Source: Pseudomonas sp. (lineage in GTDB: Bacteria; Pseudomonadota; Gammaproteobacteria; Pseudomonadales; Pseudomonadaceae). Taken from it: a stretch of 47,721 nucleotides of DNA. The notes beneath the pieces were generated by a model. The model ran no database searches, was not told the origin of the DNA, and saw only the letters and a list, made by a program, of their open reading frames with translations. The stretch is taken from the NCBI RefSeq assembly GCF_030690725.1, contig NZ_JAUYGD010000082.1:1-47721 (forward strand), written 5' to 3'. Position 1 is the stretch's first letter, and every line of letters starts with the position of its first letter. Shown here one piece after another: positions 23,441 through 30,874 of the stretch. A program made the translations under genes and the position numbers.

Positions 23441-23454
23441 TTCAGCAGGAGTCG
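23441..23454 (-). promoter_or_regulatory. TTCC-box core upstream of the two-helix membrane protein gene
   Basis: The minus strand reads CGACTCCTGCTGAA. The core TCCTGCTGAA is identical to the box before the Mor-like gene, while the first four bases differ. It ends 56 nt before the ATG at 23384, and CTAGGC lies about 26 nt after the box centre. Confidence 0.5.
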
Positions 23455-23527
23455 TTTCCACGGCAAACGTCCTGCCTGCGGTTAGGCTTTACTAAGCAAG
23501 CAGTCAGTCTGCATAACGGAGATACAC

Positions 23528-23743
23528 ATGAGCGAAGAGGAAAACAAACCGCTGACGCTATGGGAGATGCTGCAAAGCGTTCTGAGCGCCGCACTCGGTG
23601 TGCAAAGCGCGAAGAACCGTAGCCGCGACTTCTCACGGGGCAAGCCCAGCCACTTCATCATTCTCGGCGTGTTGTTCACCGCGGTGTTTGTGCTGGTGAT
23701 CTTCGGCATCGTTAAACTGGTGCTGCACCTGGCAGGCGTCTGA
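23528..23743 (+). CDS. DUF2970 small membrane protein
   Basis: The 71-residue protein matches DUF2970. The N-terminal helix WEMLQSVLSAALGVQSAKNRSRDF is followed by GKPSHFI and a single membrane span (IILGVLFTAVFVLVIFGIV). GGAG lies before the ATG. The function is unknown. It has no convincing TTCC box and probably marks the right boundary of that cluster. Its stop codon is one base from the convergent stop of the binding-protein gene. Confidence 0.88.
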   Translation: MSEEENKPLTLWEMLQSVLSAALGVQSAKNRSRDFSRGKPSHFIILGVLFTAVFVLVIFGIVKLVLHLAGV

Positions 23744-23744
23744 C

Positions 23745-24857
23745 TTACTGCAGCAACGGGTTGATGGAGAAACCGTAGTCCTTGATCTGCGGGTGGTACA
23801 CCGCGCTGAACTGGCGAAAATCCAGGCCGAAGCCTGGCACTTTTAGGCGTTGCTGCAAGTGCGCAGCCTGCTCGGCATCCAGCAGGCTGAACAACTGATC
23901 GACCCGATCCTTGCCACCACGCGCGGCGAAATCCAGCCCGGCATGGTAGTCATGCAGCATCACCATGGCCCAACCGCCGAGAGTGAAATGCCCGCCGACC
24001 AGCACGTCAATTTTGCCGTCGATACGGGCCTGCAGCACCTCATCCGAATTGTTCAGCGCCGACAGGTAAATATCCTTGCCCGGTTGTTTGCCCAACTCCA
24101 GCGTAGCCTGCATCACCCCAAAGGCCATTTCATCATTGGCCGACCACACCAGCTGCACTTCGGGATGGCGTGGCAGCATCAGCTGCGCCTGTTCATAGGC
24201 ACGCTGACGCTTCCATTCGCCCTGCAACATCTGCTGCAGTTTGATCTCCGGGTGCTCGCGCAAGGCGCGGTGCAGGCCGTCTTCGCGCAGGGTCGAGGAT
24301 GGTGTGTAACGCACCCCGGCAAAGGCCAGCAGGCTACCGGGTTGGCCCGCCAGTTTGGCGATCAGGGCCTTGGCCATCCAGTAACCGGCTTGCTCGTCAT
24401 TGGGGATCAGGCTGCCAATCCAGTTACGGTAATGCTCACGTGAGGCGCCAATGCGCTGTTGCTGCTCAGGGGTAAGGGTGCTGTGCAGGGAAAACAGCTT
24501 GCTCGGGCTATCGGCAAACAGCCTGAGCAATTCCGGCGCGATATACATTTCGTTGACGAATACTAGGTAGTCCGGCTGCTTGTCGCGGGCTAATACGCTG
24601 CGGGCTTTTTCCAGTAACTGCGGTGGGTTGCGTTCGCCGTAGATGATCTGCAAGTGCATGCCCAGATCATCAGCTGCCGCCTGCATAAAGGCGCTGTAGC
24701 CCACCCAGAATGGCTCATCGGAAAAGCCCGGATTAAGGAATACCACCGACGCCGGCGCGTTACCCGAGGCGCGCGAGTTTTCTGCGACGGCCTGGGCTAT
24801 CAGGCCAAACGCCAATACGCACACTGTGCCAACAACAGTTAAAACGGACCTGAACAC
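23745..24857 (-). CDS. Periplasmic sugar-type substrate-binding protein (Peripla_BP_4-like)
   Basis: The 370-residue protein has a signal peptide (hydrophobic VLTVVGTVCVLAFGLIAQAVA). The two-lobe binding fold starts ASVVFLNPGFSDEPFWVGYSAFMQAAADDLG and includes VWSANDEMAFGVMQA, a hallmark of ribose-type binding proteins. It may feed an ABC importer or a sensor; no permease or ATPase gene is adjacent, so an orphan or sensory role is likely. The start is GTG at 24857, because AGGAGG lies 6 nt upstream and the signal peptide begins there. The frame runs further upstream without a ribosome site, and an ATG within the spacer is out of frame. Confidence 0.85.
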   Translation of the reverse strand: MFRSVLTVVGTVCVLAFGLIAQAVAENSRASGNAPASVVFLNPGFSDEPFWVGYSAFMQAAADDLGMHLQIIYGERNPPQLLEKARSVLARDKQPDYLVFVNEMYIAPELLRLFADSPSKLFSLHSTLTPEQQQRIGASREHYRNWIGSLIPNDEQAGYWMAKALIAKLAGQPGSLLAFAGVRYTPSSTLREDGLHRALREHPEIKLQQMLQGEWKRQRAYEQAQLMLPRHPEVQLVWSANDEMAFGVMQATLELGKQPGKDIYLSALNNSDEVLQARIDGKIDVLVGGHFTLGGWAMVMLHDYHAGLDFAARGGKDRVDQLFSLLDAEQAAHLQQRLKVPGFGLDFRQFSAVYHPQIKDYGFSINPLLQ

Positions 24858-25005
24858 GCCATGCCTCCTGAAAGGGACGCGGAGTATATCGGTAAAGCCA
24901 TAGCCATTAGCCATCTAGCCGCCAAGCGTAGCCGGGCAATCAAGACGGCGCCCAGCGCAATCGCTACAATCGCCAGCCAATCCCGCCCTCTCACACCGGT
25001 GTTCT

Positions 25006-25572
25006 ATGTCGCCTCTGGAAATCATCGCTTCAGCCCTTGGTGTCTGGGCCGTCTGGCTAACCGTGCGGCAAAACCGCTGGTGCTGGCCGCTGGGTTTGCT
25101 GATGGTGCTGATGTACGCCTGGATCTTCTATGACGGCAAGCTGTACTCGAACATGCTGCTGCAAGGCGTGTATGCTGTATTGCAAGGCTACGGCTGGTGG
25201 CAATGGACGCGCGGCGGCAGTAGCCATAGCGGGGTGCAGGTCAGTCGGCTCAGCCAGCAAGGCATATTGCTCAGCTTAGCAATCGGTAGCGTTGGCGCAG
25301 TTATTCTCGGTTATCTGATGGCCACCTTCACCGACGCTGCCGCGCCTTGGCAGGATGCGGCGCTGAGCGCGTTCAGCCTGGTCGCTCAGGTATGGATGGC
25401 GCAGAAACGGGTTGAATGCTGGCCGCTGTGGATCGTCCTCGACCTGCTGTTTGTTGCACTGTTTGTACAGCAAGGTCTGTACCCGACGGCGGCACTCTAT
25501 GGGCTGTTTACCTTGCTGGCGATCAATGGCTGGCTGACCTGGCGACGTGACCGCGCGCTGGTCACCGCATGA
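25006..25572 (+). CDS. pnuC: PnuC-family nicotinamide riboside transporter
   Basis: The 188-residue protein has about seven membrane helices and the Trp-rich PnuC pattern, with NRWCWPLGLLMVLMYAWIFY near the start, YSNMLLQGVYAVLQGYGWWQW in the middle and WPLWIVLDLLFVALFVQQG near the end. PnuC transporters move nicotinamide riboside by facilitated diffusion, driven by phosphorylation inside. The next gene encodes a P-loop kinase of the NadR type, 10 nt downstream, which supports nicotinamide riboside over thiamine as substrate. The Shine-Dalgarno is poor. No riboswitch was recognised in the 148-nt leader. Confidence 0.9.
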   Translation: MSPLEIIASALGVWAVWLTVRQNRWCWPLGLLMVLMYAWIFYDGKLYSNMLLQGVYAVLQGYGWWQWTRGGSSHSGVQVSRLSQQGILLSLAIGSVGAVILGYLMATFTDAAAPWQDAALSAFSLVAQVWMAQKRVECWPLWIVLDLLFVALFVQQGLYPTAALYGLFTLLAINGWLTWRRDRALVTA

Positions 25573-25582
25573 AGGCCCGAGC

Positions 25583-26134
25583 ATGAAAGTACTGGTGCTC
25601 ACTGGGCCGGAATCCAGTGGTAAAAGCTGGCTGGCCGGGCATATCCAGGTGAACTTTGGTGGGGTGCTGGTTGGCGAATATGTGCGGCACTTTATCGACC
25701 GCGAGCAACGCGACACCTGCTACGCCGACATCAGCGCCATCGGCCAGGGCCAATTGGCTTGGGAAGACCAGGCCAGGGCGGCGCGCCCCGAGTTGCTGAT
25801 TCTCGATACTCACCTGCTGAGCAATATGCTCTGGAGCCAGCAGCTGTTTGGCGACTGCCCTGCGTGGATCGAGCAAGCCTTGCTCGAACGCGACTACCAC
25901 CTGCACCTGTTGCTCGACCCGGTCGATGTGCCCTGGGTCGACGATGGCCAGCGCTGTCAGCCAGAACTGGCCCAGCGCCTGGCGTTCTACCAACAGTGCG
26001 AGCACTGGTTGCGGCTACATCAACAGCCGCTGCAGTGTATTCAGGGCGACTGGGCGCAGCGCCGTGAGCAGACCCTGACGACAGTGGCGCATTGGCTCAA
26101 CTCAACGCATCAGCACACTGGCCCAGGCCAGTAG
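25583..26134 (+). CDS. NadR-type nucleoside kinase (AAA P-loop), partner of PnuC
   Basis: The 183-residue protein has the P-loop GPESSGKS (residues 8-15), EYVRHFI (about 36-42), and LLILDTHLLSN with a Walker-B-like Asp. This matches the ribosylnicotinamide kinase domain of NadR, without the adenylyltransferase and HTH parts of the E. coli protein. It would trap imported nicotinamide riboside as NMN. It starts 10 nt after pnuC; the ATG at 25547 inside pnuC is rejected because the P-loop would be too far in. Its last 33 nt overlap the convergent DUF3429 gene. Confidence 0.82.
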   Translation: MKVLVLTGPESSGKSWLAGHIQVNFGGVLVGEYVRHFIDREQRDTCYADISAIGQGQLAWEDQARAARPELLILDTHLLSNMLWSQQLFGDCPAWIEQALLERDYHLHLLLDPVDVPWVDDGQRCQPELAQRLAFYQQCEHWLRLHQQPLQCIQGDWAQRREQTLTTVAHWLNSTHQHTGPGQ

Positions 26135-26569
26135 CAGGCTCAGGCAAACGATAATCGTCAACGGCCGGCGCAGACTGGGATACCACTGCGGCGCCAGGCC
26201 CAGCTTCACCGCGCGCACGTCGGCGGCATACAAACCGCCAAATGCCAGCAAACACAGCGGCAAGGCCAGGCTGGTTGGCATGCCGCCACTGATCGCCAGC
26301 CACCCCAGCAATGGCGGCACCACAGATAACCCCAGCTGAATCTGCGCCGGCTCGCCGGCATTTTCCGCGCGCATGGCCAGGCCCCAATGAATCGCCCCCA
26401 TAAAGGCCAGGATCACCGCGGCATAGTCCAGCAGGGCCGCCAGAACCACCACTCGCCAGCCCTCTGGCGTCACCCAGATGCCTAATGCCCCGGTGACAAA
26501 GGGCACCAGCCCGGCATAGCCCAACAACAACGCCAATTTAGGCGGCTGTGGCGCGTCAAAAGGATGCAT
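26102..26569 (-). CDS. DUF3429 membrane protein
   Basis: This 155-residue hydrophobic protein has about five membrane helices. It resembles DUF3429 (LLGYAGLVPFVTGALGIW, then LLDYAAVILAFMGAIHWGLAM, with PLLGWLAI later). The function is unknown. AGGAGTG precedes the ATG at 26569. The frame is open upstream to 26704 but lacks a ribosome site and a family-like sequence. Its last 33 nt overlap the kinase gene on the other strand. Confidence 0.82.
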   Translation of the reverse strand: MHPFDAPQPPKLALLLGYAGLVPFVTGALGIWVTPEGWRVVVLAALLDYAAVILAFMGAIHWGLAMRAENAGEPAQIQLGLSVVPPLLGWLAISGGMPTSLALPLCLLAFGGLYAADVRAVKLGLAPQWYPSLRRPLTIIVCLSLLLAWASVLMR

Positions 26570-26730
26570 GCACTCACTCCTGTGGATTAATTCGTCATAA
26601 ACCGCACTGTAAAACCATCTTCGGGCCGAAAAGAAGACTATTTCCTGGGTTTCGTAGTAATGGCTGCTTGCCATTGGCTGCGCCAATTGGCATAAAAACA
26701 ACAAATAAAAAACGCCACAAGGAAGTATCC

Positions 26731-28605
26731 ATGCGCATTCTCCGTCGGGCCCTTTATGGGCTTCTTTTGTTGCTGGTGGTGGGGCTACTTGTCGCCCTGT
26801 ATTTCATCGCCAACCCCAACCTACCGGTCTACCAACAGCCCGACAAACTGCACTACCTCGATCAGTGGTCGGCAGACGAACGCCAGACCTACTACTACAC
26901 CCCCCAGGGCACCCAGGTAAAAGGCCTGCGTTATGAATGGTTCAACGCTCTGGAGCTGCCGTTCAGCAGTAGCAAATTCGCCACCCCGGATTACCTCGCG
27001 CGCTTTGGCTTCCTCGTCGATCCCGCCCAACAGCCCACACCGCTAAATCCCGGCAACCTGCCGGTCGGTTTTGCTCGGCATGCCGATGCGGAAAGTGGCG
27101 AGCATTACCTGGATATCAGCTGCGCCGCCTGCCACACCGGCGAGCTGCGCTATAAGGGCCAAGCCGTGCGCATCGATGGCGGCGCTGCGCTGCATTCGCT
27201 GGCGTCCACCGTACCCACCGTGCGCGGCGGCAGCTTTGGCCAGGCGCTTGGTATGAGCATGGCCTTTACCTATTACAACCCACTGAAATTCCGCCGCTTT
27301 GCCAAACAGGTACTGGGCGATGAATACAGCAGCCACAACGCGCAATTGCGCCGCGACTTCAAAGTGGTGCTCGACCGCCTGCTAGGCACCGCGTTCAATG
27401 ATTGGCACCGTGGCCTTTATCCGACCGAGGAAGGCTTTGGCCGTACCGATGCCTTCGGCCGTATTGCCAACAGTGTGTTCGGTGATGCCATCGACCCGAG
27501 CAACTACCGAGTTGCCGACGCACCAGTGAGCTATCCGCAGGTCTGGGATATCTGGAAATTCGACTGGGTGCAGTGGAACGGTTCAGCCATGCAGCCCATG
27601 GCCCGCAACGTCGGTGAAGCCCTGGGCGTCGGCGCTACCTTGCGCCTGCTCAATACCGAAGGCCATCCGGTTGCCGAAGCCGAGCGCTACGCCTCCAGCG
27701 TACGCCTGCGTGACCTGTTCACCCTGGAAGAAACCCTCAAGCAACTGCAACCGCCCACCTGGCCGGAAGAAGTGTTCGGCAAGGTCGACCTGTCCCTGGC
27801 CAGCCGTGGCCGCGCGCTGTTTACCGAGAACTGCGCCTATTGCCACGCCCCTGACCCGAAAAAGCCCGAGGACAGCTTTGCCCCCTCGCGTAACCCGGAA
27901 TGGCGTATGCGCGTGGTACCGACCTCCATCGTCGGCACCGACCCGACCACAGCGGACAATATCGCCGACCACCGCTTCGATATCAGCAAACTGGGCTGGA
28001 CCAAAGCCGAGCTGAGCAAGCTGGACGTGCGCCTGTTTGGCGCCACGCTGGACGATATCGATATGCGCAGTATCTCCAGCGCCAAGGCCCTGGCCTATGT
28101 CACCGCCTATGTGGAAAACCGCGCCTATCAGGACGCCGGCATTTCCGAGCGTGAGCGCTGGCGCATGGACGGTTTCGGCCTGCCGATTGGTGTGCAGGAA
28201 AAGCGCGGCTACAAGGCCCGCTCGCTGGATGGCATCTGGGCTACCCCGCCGTTCCTGCATAACGGCTCGGTGCCGACCCTGTTCCAGCTGCTCTCGCCGG
28301 TCTCGGAGCGGCAGACCCAGTTCTGGGTGGGCAACTTCGAGTTCAACCCCAAACAGATTGGCTACAACAGCGAGAAATTCACCGGCGGCTTCCACTTCGA
28401 TACCCGGGTCACCGGCAACAGCAATCGCGGCCATGAATTCCGCGCAGGTTGCCGTGAAGACGGCGTGATCGGCCGCGCCCTGCAACCGGAAGAACGCTGG
28501 GCGCTGATCGAGTACCTCAAGGTCTTGGGCAATCCCGCGCTGGAACAACAGCTACAGCCTGTTGCCGCCAAGGAGTGGACACCCGGCCCGTCTTGCCAGA
28601 ACTGA
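26731..28605 (+). CDS. RoxA-like di-haem cytochrome c
   Basis: This 624-residue protein has one N-terminal membrane or signal segment (about residues 8-27, LYGLLLLLVVGLLVALYFIA). Two haem c motifs are visible, CAACH at 131-135 and CAYCH at 368-372. The length, the wide spacing between the motifs and the block WATPPFLHNGSVPTLFQLLSP resemble the RoxA/rubber-oxygenase-like di-haem family and its many uncharacterised relatives. It probably acts in the periplasm as a peroxidase or oxygenase-type enzyme; substrate unknown. AAGGAA lies before the ATG at 26731. A catalase-like gene follows 53 nt later. Confidence 0.88.
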   Translation: MRILRRALYGLLLLLVVGLLVALYFIANPNLPVYQQPDKLHYLDQWSADERQTYYYTPQGTQVKGLRYEWFNALELPFSSSKFATPDYLARFGFLVDPAQQPTPLNPGNLPVGFARHADAESGEHYLDISCAACHTGELRYKGQAVRIDGGAALHSLASTVPTVRGGSFGQALGMSMAFTYYNPLKFRRFAKQVLGDEYSSHNAQLRRDFKVVLDRLLGTAFNDWHRGLYPTEEGFGRTDAFGRIANSVFGDAIDPSNYRVADAPVSYPQVWDIWKFDWVQWNGSAMQPMARNVGEALGVGATLRLLNTEGHPVAEAERYASSVRLRDLFTLEETLKQLQPPTWPEEVFGKVDLSLASRGRALFTENCAYCHAPDPKKPEDSFAPSRNPEWRMRVVPTSIVGTDPTTADNIADHRFDISKLGWTKAELSKLDVRLFGATLDDIDMRSISSAKALAYVTAYVENRAYQDAGISERERWRMDGFGLPIGVQEKRGYKARSLDGIWATPPFLHNGSVPTLFQLLSPVSERQTQFWVGNFEFNPKQIGYNSEKFTGGFHFDTRVTGNSNRGHEFRAGCREDGVIGRALQPEERWALIEYLKVLGNPALEQQLQPVAAKEWTPGPSCQN

Positions 28606-28658
28606 AACACACAGCGCCTGTAATCGCACACTGAGAATAATTAAAAGGAATTGACCGC

Positions 28659-29792
28659 ATGTTTAAACGATTCTGGCTCTGGCTCGGCCGCGTACTGGGC
28701 AAATTGCTGGTGCTCTTACTGGCCATTGGTATTGGCGGCTGGGCCATCGGCGCGGCCTACTACGGCTGGAAATTCTCCGGCCCGGTGTCCACTGAAGAAC
28801 AGATCCCGGCCGATGAAGCCGCGCTGACCCAAGGCATCATTGAAGATGCCATCCGCGTGGTCGAACAGCACCGTGATAACACCCGCGTGCTGCGTGATGC
28901 CCACGCCAAGGCGCATGGCTGCATGAAGGCGGAAGTCACCGTCAGTGCCGATATCGACAGCAGCCTGCAACGTGGCGTACTCAGCGAACCAGGCAAGACC
29001 TGGCAGGCCTGGATGCGTCTGTCCAACGGCAATGCCTACCCGCAGTTCGACCGGGCCCGCGATGCACGCGGCATGGCGATCAAGCTACTCGATGTGCCCG
29101 GTGAAAAGCTCAGCAAAAGCCCGCAGCATGCCAGCGAGCAGGACTTTGTGATGTTCAATCACCCAGCCTTTTTCGTGCGCGACGTGGCCGAGTACAAAAG
29201 CAATTTCGCCGCCCAGGCCGATGGCAAAAAGGCCATGGCCTTCTTCCCCAGCTGGAACCCCAGCACCTGGGAAATCCGCCACCTGATCATCGCCCTGAAA
29301 ACCCTGTCCCCGGCCCCGGAAACACCGGTGGCGACCACCTATAACTCCATCGCCCCCTTCAAACTGGGCGAGCACAACATCAAGTACCGGGTCATTCCTC
29401 AGCCGGAAGCCTGCCCGGACTATCAGCTGCCTGAACAGAACCAGGACCTGCCGAACTTCCTGCGCAATGCGCTGTACCAGCAGCTGTCTCTGGACCGCGT
29501 ACCGGCCTGCTTTGCCCTGCAAGTGCAGCGGCAGAACGCCGAGTACTACATGCCCATCGAAGACCCCAGCGTTGAGTGGAGCGAAACCATTTCACCGTTT
29601 GAAACCGTCGCCACCATCAAGGTGCCGGCGCAGGATTTTGATAGCCGCGAGCAGAACCTGTTCTGCGACAACCTGTCGTTCAACCCCTGGCATGCGCTAC
29701 CCGAGCATCGTCCGATTGGCGGTATCAACCGTCTGAGAAAGGCCGTGTACGAGGCCGTCAGCATCTACCGGTTGGAGCGCAATCAGCCATAA
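28659..29792 (+). CDS. Catalase-like haem protein with N-terminal membrane anchor
   Basis: The 377-residue protein has a membrane segment at about residues 13-35. A catalase-fold domain follows, containing HAKAHGCMKAEVTV (the AHG corresponds to the distal His of catalases), RLSNGNAYPQFDRARDARGMAIKLL, and DFVMFNHPAFFVRD with the conserved Asn. The C-terminal part ends RPIGGINRLRKAVYEAV. This is the short, y4iL-like catalase-related group, whose members may have peroxidase or allene-oxide-type activity rather than true catalase. The membrane anchor places the domain in the periplasm next to the di-haem cytochrome. AAGGAA precedes the ATG. Co-transcription with the cytochrome is likely. Confidence 0.87.
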   Translation: MFKRFWLWLGRVLGKLLVLLLAIGIGGWAIGAAYYGWKFSGPVSTEEQIPADEAALTQGIIEDAIRVVEQHRDNTRVLRDAHAKAHGCMKAEVTVSADIDSSLQRGVLSEPGKTWQAWMRLSNGNAYPQFDRARDARGMAIKLLDVPGEKLSKSPQHASEQDFVMFNHPAFFVRDVAEYKSNFAAQADGKKAMAFFPSWNPSTWEIRHLIIALKTLSPAPETPVATTYNSIAPFKLGEHNIKYRVIPQPEACPDYQLPEQNQDLPNFLRNALYQQLSLDRVPACFALQVQRQNAEYYMPIEDPSVEWSETISPFETVATIKVPAQDFDSREQNLFCDNLSFNPWHALPEHRPIGGINRLRKAVYEAVSIYRLERNQP

Positions 29793-29897
29793 AACTGTAT
29801 CCAATTCTCTGTGCTACTCGGTTAACAGCCGCTGAGCTGGTAGTATTCGTGCCTTGCTAAACACGCTGTTAGCCGCGTACCACCTGAGAGAAAGACC

Positions 29898-30254
29898 GTG
29901 GAATTGTTCAAAGAGTTTATGTTCGAGGCCGCGCACCGCCTGCCTCACGTCCCCGAAGGGCACAAATGCGGGCGCCTGCACGGCCATTCCTTCAAGGTGG
30001 CGGTGTATATCGAAGGTGAAGTTGACCCTTATACCGGCTGGATTCGCGACTTCTCCGAGATCAAGGCGATCTTCAAGCCGCTCTACGAACAACTCGACCA
30101 CAACTACCTGAACGATATTCCTGGCCTGGAAAACCCCACCAGTGAAGTGCTAGCCAAGTGGATCTGGCAGCAACTCAAGCCGCTGCTGCCAGAGCTATCG
30201 CGTATCCGTATCCACGAAACCTGCACCAGCGGCTGCGAATACCGCGGCGACTGA
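29898..30254 (+). CDS. queD: 6-carboxy-5,6,7,8-tetrahydropterin synthase
   Basis: The 118-residue enzyme converts dihydroneopterin triphosphate to 6-carboxytetrahydropterin, the first committed step of queuosine synthesis. Zinc ligands are His13 (EAAHRL) and His28 and His30 (RLHGHSF). Cys24 is the catalytic thiol, Asp67-His68 (LDHNYLN) the other catalytic pair, and Glu107 (HETCTSGCEY) the pterin anchor. The start is GTG at 29898, with GAGAG just upstream. No preQ1 riboswitch was recognised in the 105-nt leader. It stands alone in the window. Confidence 0.95.
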   Translation: MELFKEFMFEAAHRLPHVPEGHKCGRLHGHSFKVAVYIEGEVDPYTGWIRDFSEIKAIFKPLYEQLDHNYLNDIPGLENPTSEVLAKWIWQQLKPLLPELSRIRIHETCTSGCEYRGD

Positions 30255-30263
30255 TCGCACCTC

Positions 30264-30290
30264 GCCTGGCGTCTGATCGAAGCGCCAGGC
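30264..30290 (+). terminator. Hairpin after queD
   Basis: GCCTGGCG (30264-30271) pairs with CGCCAGGC (30283-30290). No T run follows (AACCTCCCCC), so efficiency is doubtful. Confidence 0.5.
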
Positions 30291-30394
30291 AACCTCCCCC
30301 TGGCCCTCATAATTCTCACTCGGCTGCCAATTCAATTGTGCTGAGCGCAGAACAACGGCTGCCGAAAAATCCACCGGAAAATTTCATAAATTTG

Positions 30395-30460
30395 AAACCG
30401 GTTTGAAAACAAGCACGCGAACTTGTTATTGCCCCGTCCCTGTTTTAGGGTGCCGGGGCA
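30395..30460 (+). promoter_or_regulatory. Candidate promoter and leader hairpin of the TRL-family lipoprotein gene
   Basis: A perfect 10-bp palindrome AAACCGGTTT (30395-30404) runs into a possible -35 TTGAAA (30403-30408), 17 nt, and a weak -10 TTATTG (30426-30431). A leader hairpin GCCCCG/CGGGGC (30431-30436 / 30454-30459) with inner CCCT/AGGG pairs follows, about 55 nt before the ATG. The hairpin may stabilise the mRNA. The rest of the 258-nt gap shows nothing else. Confidence 0.4.
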
Positions 30461-30512
30461 CTTTACCTGGATGGGTAAAGCTTCTTATGGATAAGCGAAA
30501 AGGAATCACAAC

Positions 30513-30821
30513 ATGTTGAAGAAAATTGCTCTGGCTGCCGGCCTGGTTACCCTGCTCAGCGGTTGCGCCTCTGGCCTGTCGCCAGTCAGCGTTGGCCTGA
30601 TCACCGACGTTAAAGGTCCGATCACTGCCACTACCGCTTCCGGCAACAAAACCGGTACTGCTTGCGCCACCACCATCATTGGTCTGATCAACAAAGGCGA
30701 CGCTTCCATTGCTGCCGCCAAGGCCAATGGCAACATCGGCACCATCGCTACCGCTGATTACCACACCAAAGGCTTCTACCCGTTCTTCGGCGAAACCTGC
30801 GTGAACGTAACCGGTAACTAA
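30513..30821 (+). CDS. TRL-like family lipoprotein
   Basis: The 102-residue lipoprotein has signal MLKKIALAAGLVTLLSGC with the lipobox LLSGC (lipidated Cys18). The mature part matches the TRL-like (tRNA-associated locus) family, with KGPITATTASGNKTGTACA, then GDASIAAAKANGNIGTIATA. It is probably anchored in the outer membrane; function unknown. AAAAGGA lies before the ATG. Its codons are strongly biased to GCC/GGC/ACC, suggesting high expression. Despite the family name, no tRNA gene was seen nearby. Confidence 0.85.
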   Translation: MLKKIALAAGLVTLLSGCASGLSPVSVGLITDVKGPITATTASGNKTGTACATTIIGLINKGDASIAAAKANGNIGTIATADYHTKGFYPFFGETCVNVTGN

Positions 30822-30827
30822 GTTGCC

Positions 30828-30858
30828 TACTGCCCCCAAACCTTGTTTGGGGGCAGTA
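30828..30858. terminator. Terminator between the TRL gene and ligA
   Basis: TACTGCCCCCAAA (30828-30840) pairs perfectly over 13 bp with TTTGGGGGCAGTA (30846-30858). It lies between convergent genes and no long T run is present on either side. Confidence 0.75.
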
Positions 30859-30874
30859 CAGAAAACCCGCTCGT

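Noticed and set aside
23466..23478. Possible TTCC box upstream of the DUF2970 gene (GTCCTGCCTGCGG)
   Set aside because: Only the first six core bases match (TCCTGC) and the second half-site is missing.
19947..23743. An intact prophage
   Set aside because: Although a Mor-type activator and a lysozyme-fold enzyme are present, no integrase, capsid, tail, terminase or attachment repeats were seen around them.
29793..29897. PreQ1 riboswitch before queD
   Set aside because: The short leader lacks the recognisable stem and A-rich tail of known preQ1 riboswitches.
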